A stretch of DNA of 64,000 nucleotides from CAVVSD01 sp963757125 (GCA_963757125.1 CAVWQP010000009.1:1178001-1242000), one strand, 5' to 3'. Positions 44,112-54,226 are shown, counted from the stretch's first letter. Program-made: numbers and translations. The notes: generated by a model not told the origin, from the letters alone.

Positions 44112-46875
44112 ATGGCGGTGAGCGTCGCGCTGGAGGCGCTGCGCGGCAGGGGCGCGGAGAGCGGTCGGGTCGAGTCGCTGCTGGACGGCGCCCGCGCCGG
44201 CCGCAGCGAGGTGCTCGTGCTGCGCGGCGAGGCGGGGATCGGCAAGTCCGCGCTGCTGCGCCATGCCGTCGCGGCAGCCGGCGACATGCCCGTGCTCCAG
44301 GCGGTGGGTCTGGAGTCGGAGTCCGACCTCGCGTTCGCGGGCCTGCACCAGCTGCTGCGCCCGGTCCTCGACCGGCTGGACTGCCTTCCCGGTCCGCAGG
44401 CGTCGTCGGTGCGGCGCGCGTTCGGCCTCGCGGACGGCCCGATCGACAACCCGTTCCTCATCTCGCTGGCGACGTTGACCCTGCTGTCCGACGTCGCCGA
44501 CGGCAGCGGCGTGCTCTGCGTGGTCGACGACGCGCAGTGGCTCGACCGATCCTCCGCCGACGTGCTGCTGTCGGTCGCACGGAGGCTCGACGCGGAGGGG
44601 ATCGTGCTGCTGCTCGCCGCCCGCGACGGCGACCCGCGCGGCCTGTCGCTCCCGCCGCTGCCCGAGCTGCGCGTCGGGGGCCTCGAGCCCGCCGCCGCGG
44701 CGGAGCTGCTGCCGGAGCGGATCGACCCCGACGTCCGCGCGCGCCTCCTGGAGATCGCCGGCGGCAACCCGCTCGCGCTGCTCGAGCTGCCCGCCTCGCT
44801 CACGCCGGCCCAGCTCGCGGGAGGCGCCCCGCTGAGCGAGCCGCTGCCGATCGGCGAGGGCGTCGAGCGCGCGTTCATCGGCCAGGCGAGCGGGCTGTCG
44901 GACGCCGCCCAGGCACTGCTGCTGGTCGTCGCCGCCGACGACACGGAGCAGCTGCACACCGTCTGCGACGCCGGCGCCAAGCTCGGGATCGATCTCGACG
45001 CGCTCGACGAGCTCGAGGAGGCGCGGCTCGTCGTCGTCGACGGCACGCGGATCGCCGTCCGTCACCCGCTCGTGCGGTCCGCGGTCTACCGCAGCGCGAT
45101 CTCCCGCCAGCGCCGCACTGCGCACCTCGCGCTCGCCGAGGTGCTCGGCGCCACGGGCGATCAGGCGCGCCGCGCGTGGCATCGCGCTGCGGCCGCGCAG
45201 GGCCCCGACGACGCCATCGCCGCCGACCTCGAGGCCGCCGCACGCCAGGCGCGCCACCGCGGCGCACACGCCGCCGCGGCGGCGACCTACGAGCGCGCGG
45301 CGCTCCTGACGACCGCCGACGGCCCGCGCGGCAAGCGACTGCTCGGCGCCGCAGAGGCGAACTGGCGCTCCGGGCGCACTGACCGCGTCCTCGAGCTCAT
45401 CGAGCAGGTCCGCCCGCTGCTGACCGAGGACGCCGACCACGCTGCGCTCGCCCTGCTGCACGGGTCATGGGCGCTGGAGCGCGGCGCGCTGGCCGACGGC
45501 TTCAAGGTCCTCATGGACGGCGCCCGGCGGGTGGTCGACACCCGGCCCGAGCTCGCGCTGCCGCTCGTGCTGCGCGCGGGCGAGGCGTCGTGGTGGGCGG
45601 GCGACCCCACCTGGTCGGACGCCGTGAGCGACGTCGCCGCGCGCATCCAGGTCGACTGCCCGGAGCACGCGTCCACGCAGGCGCTGCTCGTCGGCAGCGC
45701 GCTGCTCCTGCGCGGCGAGCTCGACGCGGGCGCCGCGGAGCTGCGGCGCGTCGTGGTCCCCGAGCCCTCCTCGACGGACCCGCGGGCCTGGATCTCCGCC
45801 GCGGCCGCCGCGCTGTACCTCGGCGACGAGGACGCCGCCCAGGCCGGCTACAGCCGCGCGGTCGACATCCTCCGCGCCCAGGGCGCGATCGGCGAGCTTC
45901 CCTACGCGCTGTGCCTGACCGCGGCGATGGACCACGCGCTCGGTCGCTACGGCGACGCCGAGGCGAACGCCGAGGAGTCGCTGCGCCTGGCGATCGAGAC
46001 CCGGCAGGAGACCGACCGCTGCTACGTCCTGAGCCTCCTGGCGAGCGTCGCGGCGGTGCGGGGCGCGACGGAGGAGTGCCACGCGAAGGCGGGCGAGGCG
46101 CTCGAGGCGGCCACGGCCAAGGGCCTGGGCGCGGCTGCGCAGCACGCTCGCTGGGCGCTCGGCCGTCTGGAGCTCGGCCACGCGCGGCCGGCCGAGGCGC
46201 TCGCGCACCTGCTCATGCTGGGGGAGGGCGGCGACGCGCCGCCGACGCCGCTCGTCTCGCTGCTCGCGTCGCCCGACGTCGTGGAGGCTGCTGTCAGGGT
46301 CGGCCGGCCGCAGGTCGCCGCGGCGGCGCTCGAGCGCTACGAGAGCTGGGGCACCGCCGTCGGCTCGGTGTCCTGGGCGGCGATCGCGGCGCGGCTGCGC
46401 GGACTGCTCGCCGAGGGCGTCGAGGAGGCCGACAGCTGCTTCGAGGAGGCGATCGAGCGGGGCTCCGGCCTGCGCCGGCCGTTCGAGCTGGCGCGCACCC
46501 GCCTGCGTCTACGGCGAGCACCTGCGCCGGACGCGCCGCCGGCTGGACGCCCGCACGCACCTCCGTGCGGCACAGGCGGGCTTCGAGGCGCTCGGCGCGG
46601 CCGGCTGGGCGGAGCGCGCCAGGGCCGAGCTGCGCGCCAGCGGCGAGACGTCACGCCGCGCGGGCGCCGACGCGCCGGTGCAGCTCACCCCGCAGGAGCT
46701 GCAGATCGCGCGCTACGTCATCGACGGCGCGTCGAACCGCGAGGTCGCCGCCCAGCTCTTCGTGAGCAGGCGGACCGTCGAGCACCACCTGAGCAAGGTC
46801 TTCTCGAAGCTCGACATCAGCTCACGCGTCGAGCTCGCGCGGGCACTCGCCGAGCACGAGCGGACCGCGGACTAG
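44112..46875 (+). CDS. LAL (LuxR-family, AAA-ATPase) regulator (frameshifted as sequenced)
   Basis: A large ATPase-type transcriptional regulator of about 920 residues. Walker A is GEAGIGKS (39-46) and Walker B is LCVVDDAQW; a long TPR-like middle follows. The C-terminal LuxR helix-turn-helix (LTPQELQIARYVIDGASNRE, then VSRRTVEHHLSKVFSKLDIS) is in a different frame. Removing one base at about 46506 gives RTRLVYGEHLRRTRRRLDAR and restores the link, the usual LAL sequence at this place. It converges on the DUF4242 gene with a shared CTAG stop. It is a paralogue of the truncated gene at 63048. Confidence 0.88.
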
Positions 46876-47129
46876 CGGAAGGTGTCCGCGGTGACGCGCG
46901 TCACCTCGGTGACGACGTCCGCGGGCAGGCCGGCACGCTCGGCGGCAGCGATGATCGCGTCGGGGCTCGGCGCCTCGTAGAGGCAGTAGGAGCGGTGCTT
47001 GTCCGCGCTCAGGAAGGAGAAGATCCAGCTCACGCCCTCGTCGGCGTTGGCCTCCTCGATCTGCACGACATCGCCGCTCGTCGGTTGCAGCTTCTCGGCG
47101 TACCGGCGCTCGATGATGTACAGCGGCAT
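46872..47129 (-). CDS. DUF4242 (SCO4226-like) small protein
   Basis: An 85-residue ferredoxin-like-fold protein (MPLYIIERRYAEKLQPTSGD, then WIFSFLSADKHRSYCLYEAP). This matches the DUF4242 family, whose Streptomyces member SCO4226 binds nickel. A role in stress or metal handling is possible. It follows the second LAL regulator on the minus strand with its own TAGCAT box 6 nt before the ATG. Confidence 0.78.
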   Translation of the reverse strand: MPLYIIERRYAEKLQPTSGDVVQIEEANADEGVSWIFSFLSADKHRSYCLYEAPSPDAIIAAAERAGLPADVVTEVTRVTADTFR

Positions 47130-47135
47130 GTGGCG

Positions 47136-47141
47136 ATGCTA
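47136..47141 (-). promoter_or_regulatory. Leaderless-type -10 box (TAGCAT)
   Basis: On the minus strand TAGCAT ends 6 nt before ATG 47129 of the DUF4242 gene. It overlaps the end of the upstream LAL gene, so DUF4242 may be transcribed on its own. Confidence 0.45.
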
Positions 47142-50120
47142 ACGAGCGTCGCCAGGATCGAGCAAGGAATGGCGATAGGCGTAGCCGGCCGCCTCCGTGC
47201 GGTTCGCGGCCCCGGTCTTGCGCAGGATGCTGCGCATGTGGTTCGCCACGGTGTGGCCGCTGATGAACAGCTCCGCGCCGATCTCCCGGTTGCTGCGCCC
47301 CGTGGCGACCAGCCGCAGGACGTCGACCTCCCGCGAGGACAGCTCGTCCGGCAGCGGAACACGGCGCGCACCGCCCCCGCCGAGCTCGCGCGCGCGCCTG
47401 AGCACCATGGGCAGACCGGTGCGCTCGGCGAGCGTCACGGCGTCCGACAGCAGCGCCGCGGCGCTCCCCACGTCGGCGGCCCGGCCGCGCCCCTGGAGGG
47501 TCCGGCCGTAGGCGAGGAGAGTGTTGGCAACCCACGTCGGCGCGTGCATCCGCCGGTTCAGCGCGAGCGCCTCCTCGAAGTGGTCGGCGGCGAGGTCGTG
47601 CTCGCCCAGCGTCGCGGCGAGCAGCCCGAGGTAGCGGTCGGCCGCGCCGTAGCAGACCACCCCATGGCCGATGGCGACGTTGCCGCCGGCCAGCGGCGCG
47701 AGCTCCGGGTACAGCAGCGCGGCGAGCTCCGCGTCGCCCACGGCGGCGCACGCATCCGCGAGATAGGTGAGGGACGCCAGCCAGAGCGACGCGCGCAGCC
47801 CGTCGAAGCCCTCGCGCCTGATGTCGTCGAGCTCGCGTTGCGTCTCGGCCTCGAGGCCGAGCTCTGCGAGGAGCGCGGCCAGGCCGGGGCGCCAGGCGCC
47901 GCCAGGTGCGTCGCCGCCGACGAGCAGCCGCATGACGGCGGACAGCTCGTCCAGGCGGTCCTGCTCGCGGCGGATGCTGAACATCTGGATGCCGTGGATG
48001 CCCGACGGCGGGCGTCCGGTCAGCAGGAGCGCCCACTCGTGGGACCGGTGCGCCGACGCCTCCGCGTCGGTGAGGCGTCCGTCGCAGAGCGCGAGCGTCG
48101 AGGCGTAGTGCTCGGCGACGTGCATCGGGAACGGTTGACGCAGCCGGTGCGCGATGGCGATCACCTCGCTGTGCTCCTCGTGGGCACGGTCGAGGTCGCC
48201 GATCGCGATGAGCCCCGCCACGCGCCACTCGCGCGCGTCGATCTCCAGCTCGTCGTCGCCGACCCCGTGCGCGAGATCGCGCGCCTCGGCGAGCATGTCG
48301 AGCGTCTGCGCGAACTCGCGCACGTCGCGCGACCAGTACGAGCGCACGAGGACCTTGGCGAGCCCCTGCCGGTCGTCCAGGCGCCGAGCCATCGCCTCGG
48401 CCGCCTCCCGCACGGGTGAGCTCTGTTCGGAGGCGCCCACGAAGTCCAGGGCGCGGGCCAGCCCGGCGAGCACCTTCACGCGCAGGGAGGAGTCGATCTC
48501 TGGCAGCGCGTCCGACGCCTCGCGGAGCAGCTCGATCGCGCCCTCGTCGACGATCGCCGGCCGCCAGCACGCCTCCTCGAACCCGACGGCGGCGGTGGCC
48601 AGCAGCTCGGGGTCGTCCAGCTCGCGGGCGAGGTCCGCGGCGGCGCGGTAGGCGCCGATCGCCCGCTCGGACCGCCCTCCGCGGGAGCAGGCGGTGCCGA
48701 GCTCGAGCTGCGTCTCGGCGATCCGTCGCGGCTCCGACATGCCGAGCGAGAGCGCCGCCGCGAAACGGGCCTCCGCCTCGTCGTAGGCCAGCGTCGCCAT
48801 GGCCTCGCGACCGGCGAGCAGCGCGTACTCGACCGCGCGCTCGGGCCCGTCGATCGGCGCGGCGGCGGCGAAGTGGTACGCGAGATCGGCGACCCTCGGC
48901 CGGGCGCCGCCGTCGCGCTCGAGCGCCTCGCCGACGCGCAGGTGCAGCTCGGCGCGCCGGAGCCCGGGCATGCGGTCGTAGAGCGCCCGGCGCACGAGCT
49001 CGTGCGTGAACTGGAACGCGAGCTGCCGCGACGGGACCTCCTCGATCATCCCGTGCGCGACCGCCTGCTCCAACGCCGGGCCGGCGCGCCCGACGATCGA
49101 CAGGTCGAACTCGTGACCGGCGACGGCGGCGAGCTCGAGGAGGTCGATGGTCGCGGTGTCAAGGCGCGCGAGGCGCTGGCCGACGACCTCGCGGACGCCC
49201 TCCGGGCTGCGCAGGTCGGCGAGCGTCCCCTCCGGCCAGCCGTCCTCCCAGCGCGACTCGGAGTCGACGAGCGTCCGCCACAGCTCGGTCATGAGGAACG
49301 CGTTGCCGCCGGTCAGCTCGCGCAGGGACTCGACGACTCCGTCCTGCTCGGCGCGCGGGTCGCGGTCGCCGGCGAGGTCGACGAACTCCGCGATCTCCTC
49401 GGCGCTCAGGCCGGCGAGCCGCACGCGGACGACCCCCTCGGTGCGCCGCAGATCGGCGAGCGCGGACGACAGCGTCTCCGGGATCTCCGCCTCGGTGTCG
49501 CGGAAGGTGGTGAGGACGAGCCCGTGCGCGTCCGGCGCGCCGCGGGCGAGGTGCCGCAGGAGCAGCAGCGTCGGCGGATCGGCCCAGTGGGCGTCCTCGA
49601 CGATCACGACGAGGGGGGTGCGCCTGCTCACGGCGGTGAGCAGGTCGGAGACCGCGCTGTGCAGCCTGTGGCGCTCGGTGTCCGGGTCCGCAGCGACCGG
49701 CACCGCCAGGCCGCCGACGCGCTGGGACAGGTCAGGGAGCAGGCGCGACAGCTCGCCGCCGCCCTCGCCGAGGTCGGCGCGCAGCTCGGCCGGGTCCGCC
49801 GCACGCGCGAGCCCCTCGAGCGCCTCGACGAACGGGCGGTACGGGCGCTGGACCACCGCGTCGCAGGCGCCGTAGAGGACGAGGGCGCCCGCGGCGTCGG
49901 CCTCCTGGGCGAACTCCCGGACCAGGCGGCTCTTGCCCGACCCGGCCTCGCCGCCGACGAGCGCGAACCGCAGCCCCTCGCCGTCGGGCGCCGGGATGAG
50001 GCCCCGGAGGGTCGCCAGCTCCCTCGAGCGTCCCGCGAACGGGAACGAGGGGGTCAGTCGGAGCGGACCTGGGAGCTTGTGCATGATCGGCGAGTAGTCA
50101 GGTCTGATCATCCCAGCCAC
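47139..50120 (-). CDS. LAL (LuxR-family, AAA-ATPase) regulator
   Basis: An intact regulator of 993 residues. Walker A is GGEAGSGKS (56-64) and Walker B is VVIVEDAHWADP. A TPR-rich central region and a C-terminal LuxR helix-turn-helix (LSSREVDVLRLVATGRSNRE, then FISGHTVANHMRSILRKTGA) complete it. GTG 50120 is taken; ATG 50111 and ATG 50084 are possible. It diverges from the BBE-type oxidoreductase across 80 bp, its most likely target (inference). Confidence 0.88.
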   Translation of the reverse strand: MAGMIRPDYSPIMHKLPGPLRLTPSFPFAGRSRELATLRGLIPAPDGEGLRFALVGGEAGSGKSRLVREFAQEADAAGALVLYGACDAVVQRPYRPFVEALEGLARAADPAELRADLGEGGGELSRLLPDLSQRVGGLAVPVAADPDTERHRLHSAVSDLLTAVSRRTPLVVIVEDAHWADPPTLLLLRHLARGAPDAHGLVLTTFRDTEAEIPETLSSALADLRRTEGVVRVRLAGLSAEEIAEFVDLAGDRDPRAEQDGVVESLRELTGGNAFLMTELWRTLVDSESRWEDGWPEGTLADLRSPEGVREVVGQRLARLDTATIDLLELAAVAGHEFDLSIVGRAGPALEQAVAHGMIEEVPSRQLAFQFTHELVRRALYDRMPGLRRAELHLRVGEALERDGGARPRVADLAYHFAAAAPIDGPERAVEYALLAGREAMATLAYDEAEARFAAALSLGMSEPRRIAETQLELGTACSRGGRSERAIGAYRAAADLARELDDPELLATAAVGFEEACWRPAIVDEGAIELLREASDALPEIDSSLRVKVLAGLARALDFVGASEQSSPVREAAEAMARRLDDRQGLAKVLVRSYWSRDVREFAQTLDMLAEARDLAHGVGDDELEIDAREWRVAGLIAIGDLDRAHEEHSEVIAIAHRLRQPFPMHVAEHYASTLALCDGRLTDAEASAHRSHEWALLLTGRPPSGIHGIQMFSIRREQDRLDELSAVMRLLVGGDAPGGAWRPGLAALLAELGLEAETQRELDDIRREGFDGLRASLWLASLTYLADACAAVGDAELAALLYPELAPLAGGNVAIGHGVVCYGAADRYLGLLAATLGEHDLAADHFEEALALNRRMHAPTWVANTLLAYGRTLQGRGRAADVGSAAALLSDAVTLAERTGLPMVLRRARELGGGGARRVPLPDELSSREVDVLRLVATGRSNREIGAELFISGHTVANHMRSILRKTGAANRTEAAGYAYRHSLLDPGDAR

Positions 50121-50200
50121 GCGCAGGGTCCGGGAACGGACTGCCCAAGTGGGTCAGGCCCGGTCATGCCGCGCCGCAGGGGCGGACGTAGCGTCGCTCC

Positions 50201-51604
50201 ATGAGCACAACCACCTCCCTTGCCGAGGTCGCACGCCGCGACCTGCCCGAGCTGTCCGATGGCATCGTCGGCCCCGGCGACGCCGGCTACGACGACGCCC
50301 GTGCCGTCCACAACGGCATGATCGACCGGCACCCCGCCGCGATCGTGATCTGCTCGAGCCCGCAGGACGTCGCGCGCACGCTCGCCTTCGCCCGCGCTCA
50401 CGACAAGCGCGTCGCGGTGCGCGGCGGCGGCCACAACGGCGGCGGCCTCGGCGTCGCGGACGACGCGGTCGTCATCGACCTCAGCGGTCTCAACGACGTG
50501 GTCGTCGACGCCGCAACCGAGACCGTCCGCGTGGGCGGCGGCTGCACGTGGGCCGAGGTCGACGCGGCGACGGGCGAGCACGGCCGCGCGACGCCGTCGG
50601 GCGTCATCTCCACGACCGGCGTCGGCGGGCTCACGCTCGGCGGCGGCATCGGCCACCTCTCGCGACGCTTCGGCCTGACCGTCGACAGCCTCATCGGCGC
50701 CGACGTGGTCCTGGCCGACGGCACGAGGGTGCACGCGAGCGCCGACGAGAACCCGGAGCTGTTCTGGGCGCTGCGCGGCGGCGGCGGGAACTTCGGCATC
50801 GTCACGGAGTTCCAGTTCCGCACGCACCCGGTCGGATCGACCGTCATCGCCGGCCCGACGATGTGGCCGATCGAGCAGCTCCCGGAGGTCCTGCGCTGGT
50901 ATCGCGACTTCCTCCCGGCGGCGCCGCGCGCGGTGAACGGGTTCTTCGCGACGCTGACCGTGCCGCCCGTGCCGGACTTCCCGGAGGAGCTCCACCTCAA
51001 GAAGATGTGCGCCGTCGTCTGGTGCCTCGTGGGGGTGTCCGAGGAGGACGCGACGGCGCTGCTCGCGCCCGCGCTCGAGGTCGGAACGCCCGCGCTCCAC
51101 GGCGTCCAGCCCATGCCGCACGCCGCGATGCAGGGGATGTTCGACCCGCTGTACCCCAAGGGGCTGCAGTGCTACTGGCGCGGCGACGTCGTCACCGAGA
51201 TCACCGACGAGCTCATCGACACGCACCTCGAGTGGAGCTCGAAGCTCCCCACGATGCTCTCGACGATGCACCTGTACCCGATCGACGGAGCCGTCCACGA
51301 CGTCGGCGAGGACGAGACGCCGTTCAGCTACCGCCAGGGAGGCTGGTCGGGCGTCGTGTTCGCCGTCGACCCGGACCCCGCCAAGGCGGACGAGCTGCGC
51401 GACTGGTGCATCGGCTACTGGGACGCGGCGCACCCGTACTCCGCCGGCGGCGCCTACGTCAACTTCATGGGCGAGGGCGAGGGTCAGGACCGCGTGCGGG
51501 CCACGTACCGCGGCAACTACGACCGGCTCGCGCGCGTGAAGGCGCAGTACGACCCGACGAACGTGTTCCAGATCAACCAGAACGTCATCCCGGCCGCGGC
51601 CTGA
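50201..51604 (+). CDS. FAD-binding BBE-type oxidoreductase
   Basis: A 467-residue flavoenzyme of the PCMH/berberine-bridge family. RGGGHNGGG (74-82) carries H78, expected to bind FAD covalently through its 8-alpha carbon; the second, cysteinyl anchor of bicovalent members is missing (TTGVGGLTLGGGIGHLSRR). The C-terminal BBE motif is YDRLARVKAQYDPTNVFQIN. Such enzymes oxidise sugars, alcohols or natural products with O2. It is divergent from the LAL regulator and ends at a strong terminator. Confidence 0.88.
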   Translation: MSTTTSLAEVARRDLPELSDGIVGPGDAGYDDARAVHNGMIDRHPAAIVICSSPQDVARTLAFARAHDKRVAVRGGGHNGGGLGVADDAVVIDLSGLNDVVVDAATETVRVGGGCTWAEVDAATGEHGRATPSGVISTTGVGGLTLGGGIGHLSRRFGLTVDSLIGADVVLADGTRVHASADENPELFWALRGGGGNFGIVTEFQFRTHPVGSTVIAGPTMWPIEQLPEVLRWYRDFLPAAPRAVNGFFATLTVPPVPDFPEELHLKKMCAVVWCLVGVSEEDATALLAPALEVGTPALHGVQPMPHAAMQGMFDPLYPKGLQCYWRGDVVTEITDELIDTHLEWSSKLPTMLSTMHLYPIDGAVHDVGEDETPFSYRQGGWSGVVFAVDPDPAKADELRDWCIGYWDAAHPYSAGGAYVNFMGEGEGQDRVRATYRGNYDRLARVKAQYDPTNVFQINQNVIPAAA

Positions 51605-51607
51605 TCC

Positions 51608-51653
51608 GCTGACGGACGCCCGGGTCGCCGTCGCGGCGGCCCGGGCGATCAGC
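51608..51653. terminator. Bidirectional hairpin terminator
   Basis: CGCCCGGGTCGCCG (51617-51630) pairs with CGGCGGCCCGGGCG (51634-51647), 14 bp with one G-U pair and a 3-nt loop. GCTGA (51608-51612) and TCAGC (51649-51653) extend it. It lies between two converging genes and would serve both. Confidence 0.7.
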
Positions 51654-51654
51654 G

Positions 51655-52029
51655 TCAGACGCGGGTCAGCCATTCCAGCGGGAACGGCGGCTGCGCCAGC
51701 GGCCGGACCGCCAGGCGCATCAGCACGAGCGGGTTGTCGTCGCCCGCGATGCGGTTGACGTGGACCGTCGAGCAGCCCGCGCAACGGTGCACGAGCGCCC
51801 ACTCGCCGTCGTCGCGGACGGTCACGCCGATCGGCTCCATCGAGCCGGCGCAGTCCGCGTCGCGGTCGCCGGGCACGTCGTCGTCGACGTGCAGGCTCCA
51901 CAGGCAGGTGGGGCAATGGTTTCGGTGACGGGTGCCGGGCGCTGTCATGGGGACGTCGAGCCGGCAGCGGCGACAGCGGAAGCTGTCGGGTCCGCGGCGC
52001 CGGCCGTGGGTGCGCTGGTCGCGCGACAA
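51655..52029 (-). CDS. RNHCP-domain zinc protein
   Basis: A 124-residue protein with several zinc-binding pairs: CRRCRLDVP, the family signature RNHCPTCLWSLHVD and CAGCSTVHVNRIAGDDN. The RNHCP family is found in actinobacteria and firmicutes and has no assigned function. TTG start at 52029 preceded by CCGGAGG at a suitable distance. Short, likely monocistronic gene ending at the bidirectional terminator. Confidence 0.8.
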   Translation of the reverse strand: MSRDQRTHGRRRGPDSFRCRRCRLDVPMTAPGTRHRNHCPTCLWSLHVDDDVPGDRDADCAGSMEPIGVTVRDDGEWALVHRCAGCSTVHVNRIAGDDNPLVLMRLAVRPLAQPPFPLEWLTRV

Positions 52030-52242
52030 GGGGGGAACCTCCGGAAGAGCGGATGAGAGGACGGAAGACGGCGTCGCGCGAGGCCCGGGCTTCAGGCCTG
52101 GTTGCGGCGCGACGTGGCGTGTTCCGTCGTGGGTCTCATCAACTCACCTGGCGGCGAGCGTACGCGGGGGTGCAACCCCACTCTGATCTGCGCTTCATGT
52201 TCGCTTGAGCGGGCCTTGGGCGAGAGGCGCCAAGGTGCTCCC

Positions 52243-52497
52243 ATGGTCGAGATCCAGCAACTGGTCGCAGTCGTCTTCGCACTCGCCGTGATGCTGGTCT
52301 TCGCGACGATGCTCTACGCGCCCGCCGTCACCCGCGGGTCGAGGGCGCGCACGACGACGTCGAGCAGCGCGCTCACGACGACGACTGTGATCGCAAGCCA
52401 CACGGTCATCGCGACGACCGCGGGAAGGTCGAGGCCGCTGACGCCGGACTCGGCCAGCGCACCGACTCCGGGCACCCGGAAGATCGTCTCCACGTAG
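52243..52497 (+). CDS. Possible small membrane protein (weak)
   Basis: An 85-codon open frame whose first 28 residues (MVEIQQLVAVVFALAVMLVF) look like a natural membrane helix with GC-rich third positions. The remainder runs antisense to the end of the permease gene and is not protein-like. It may be a real short gene cut off by a rearrangement, or chance. No ribosome-binding site is evident. Confidence 0.22.
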   Translation: MVEIQQLVAVVFALAVMLVFATMLYAPAVTRGSRARTTTSSSALTTTTVIASHTVIATTAGRSRPLTPDSASAPTPGTRKIVST

Positions 52498-53276
52498 AGG
52501 ACGTAGCCGCCGAAGGCGTGCGACAGGTCCAGGCCGAGGATGCTCACCGGCGCCGCGAGCGACGACCGGAACATGTGGCGCCACACGACGGTGCGCTCCC
52601 GCAGCCCCTTGCCACGCGCGGCGCGCACCCAGTCCGCCGAGCGCGCCTCGAGCATCCCCGCGCGCAGCACGGGCACGTACGCGCCCGCGAACGGCAGCGC
52701 GACCGCGATCCACGGGAGCGTCAGGTGCCAGGCCCAGCGCGCGGGATCCTCGAGCAGCGGGGTGTAGCCCTCGTACGGGAAGATCCCCGGCCCGTCGCAC
52801 AGCGTCGCCCACAGCACCACGGACAGCACGAGTGAGGGGACGGAGTGCAGCGCCGCGGCGAAGCCGAGGACGGCGCGGTCCATCCGGCGCCCGTGCCAGT
52901 GCACGCAGAGGAGCGCGAGGAACGTCGCCAGCGCCGCCGCGAGGAGCGTCGCGCCCAGCACGAGCCAGGCGGTGACCGGCAGGCGGTGCAGGAACTCGGC
53001 GCGCAGGTTGCCGCACGACGAGAAGCACTCGACCGAGCCGCCGAAGATGCCGCGCATGAGCTGGACGTACTGGACCGGCAGGGACTGATCGAGGCCGTAC
53101 TTGACGCGGGCCGCCTCGCGCGTCTCGTCGGTGCCGCGCTGCCCGCCGCCGAGGTTGAAGTCGGGGTCGACGTGGGGCACCGCCCAGAACAGCGTGAAGG
53201 CGACGATCGAAGCCAGCACGATGGTCCCGAGGGCCCACAGCGCACGGCGGGCGGCGTAGGACCCGAGCGCGCTCAC
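52314..53276 (-). CDS. ABC transporter permease, DppB-like
   Basis: An inner-membrane permease of 320 residues for an oligopeptide/nickel-type importer. It starts with helix WALGTIVLASIVAFTLFWAV, has a periplasmic loop, then helices and the cytoplasmic EAA-type loop (VRAARGKGLRERTVVWRHMF) that contacts the ATPase. GTG 53276 overlaps the DppC-like stop (GTGA). The ATPases and substrate-binding protein expected in such operons are missing from the window. Confidence 0.85.
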   Translation of the reverse strand: MSALGSYAARRALWALGTIVLASIVAFTLFWAVPHVDPDFNLGGGQRGTDETREAARVKYGLDQSLPVQYVQLMRGIFGGSVECFSSCGNLRAEFLHRLPVTAWLVLGATLLAAALATFLALLCVHWHGRRMDRAVLGFAAALHSVPSLVLSVVLWATLCDGPGIFPYEGYTPLLEDPARWAWHLTLPWIAVALPFAGAYVPVLRAGMLEARSADWVRAARGKGLRERTVVWRHMFRSSLAAPVSILGLDLSHAFGGYVLYVETIFRVPGVGALAESGVSGLDLPAVVAMTVWLAITVVVVSALLDVVVRALDPRVTAGA

Positions 53277-54160
53277 GGCTGCGGGCCCGTGACGACGGCG
53301 TGCGGGTCCAGGGCGCGGCGGACCGCGTCGCCGACGAGGTTCACGGCGAGCACGGTGACCGTCAGGACGGCGCACGGCGCGAGAAGCAGATGGGGCGAGA
53401 AGGCGAACGCGCCCACGCCGTCGTTGATCATCGTCCCCAGCGACGCCTCCGGCGGCCGGACCCCGGCGCCCAGGAACGACAGCGCTGCCTCGAGCACGAC
53501 CGCGTTCGCGAACAGCACCGTGAAGACCGCGACCAGCGTGAACGACACGTTCGGTACCAGCTCACGCGCAATCACGCGGCCCGTCCCGGCGCCCTGCAGG
53601 ACCGCGGCCTCCACGAACGGCTCCCCTCGCAGACCGAGGACGCGTGCGCGGATCGGGCGCGCGACGTACGGGACCGAGACGACCCCGATGAGCAGCGCCG
53701 TCACGACCTTCGACTCGGCGCGCGCGTCCTGCAGCGTGAGCGCCGTCCCGACCGCGACGCCGGCCAGCAGGACCGGGAACGACCACACGACGTCCAGGCC
53801 GCGCATCACGACGGTGTCGGTCCGTCCACCGAGGTAGCCGGCGACCAGCCCTGCGATGCCGCCGAGCACCATCGAGATGAGCGCCGCGACGGCGCCGATG
53901 GTCAGCGAGTTCCTGGCGCCGTACAACAGGCGGACGGCGACGTCGCGGCCGTTGTCGTCGGCGCCGAGGAAGTAGGAGCCGTGCCACGTCGGGCCGACCG
54001 GGATGCCGTCCGGCGACACCACGTCGACCGATCGCCCGTGGACCACGACGGTGTCGGTGATGTGGTTGTCGAGCGGCCCGCTGCCCGCGACGATCGACGC
54101 GTAGAGCGGGGCGGCGAGGCACGCGAGCGCGATCAGGGCGAGGAGCGCGACGAACGCCAA
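53273..54160 (-). CDS. ABC transporter permease, DppC-like
   Basis: The second permease of the pair, 295 residues from TTG 54160. Features: first helix VALLALIALACLAAPLYASI, the DppC signature HGSYFLGADDNGRDVAVRLL, EAA loop (EAAVLQGAGTGRVIARELVP) and SFLGAGVRPPEASLGTMIND. No ATG or GTG is available in this frame; a GTG at 54203 would fit if one extra base lies near 54190 (VDAGRRRLRADRVGLA). This may be another +1 error but is unproven. It is 66 bp downstream of the cupin gene. Confidence 0.82.
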   Translation of the reverse strand: MAFVALLALIALACLAAPLYASIVAGSGPLDNHITDTVVVHGRSVDVVSPDGIPVGPTWHGSYFLGADDNGRDVAVRLLYGARNSLTIGAVAALISMVLGGIAGLVAGYLGGRTDTVVMRGLDVVWSFPVLLAGVAVGTALTLQDARAESKVVTALLIGVVSVPYVARPIRARVLGLRGEPFVEAAVLQGAGTGRVIARELVPNVSFTLVAVFTVLFANAVVLEAALSFLGAGVRPPEASLGTMINDGVGAFAFSPHLLLAPCAVLTVTVLAVNLVGDAVRRALDPHAVVTGPQP

Positions 54161-54226
54161 CCCGACGCGGTCGGCGCGCAGGCGCCTGCCTGCCCGCGTC
54201 CACGGGCCCGCGACGTACGCGGCGGA

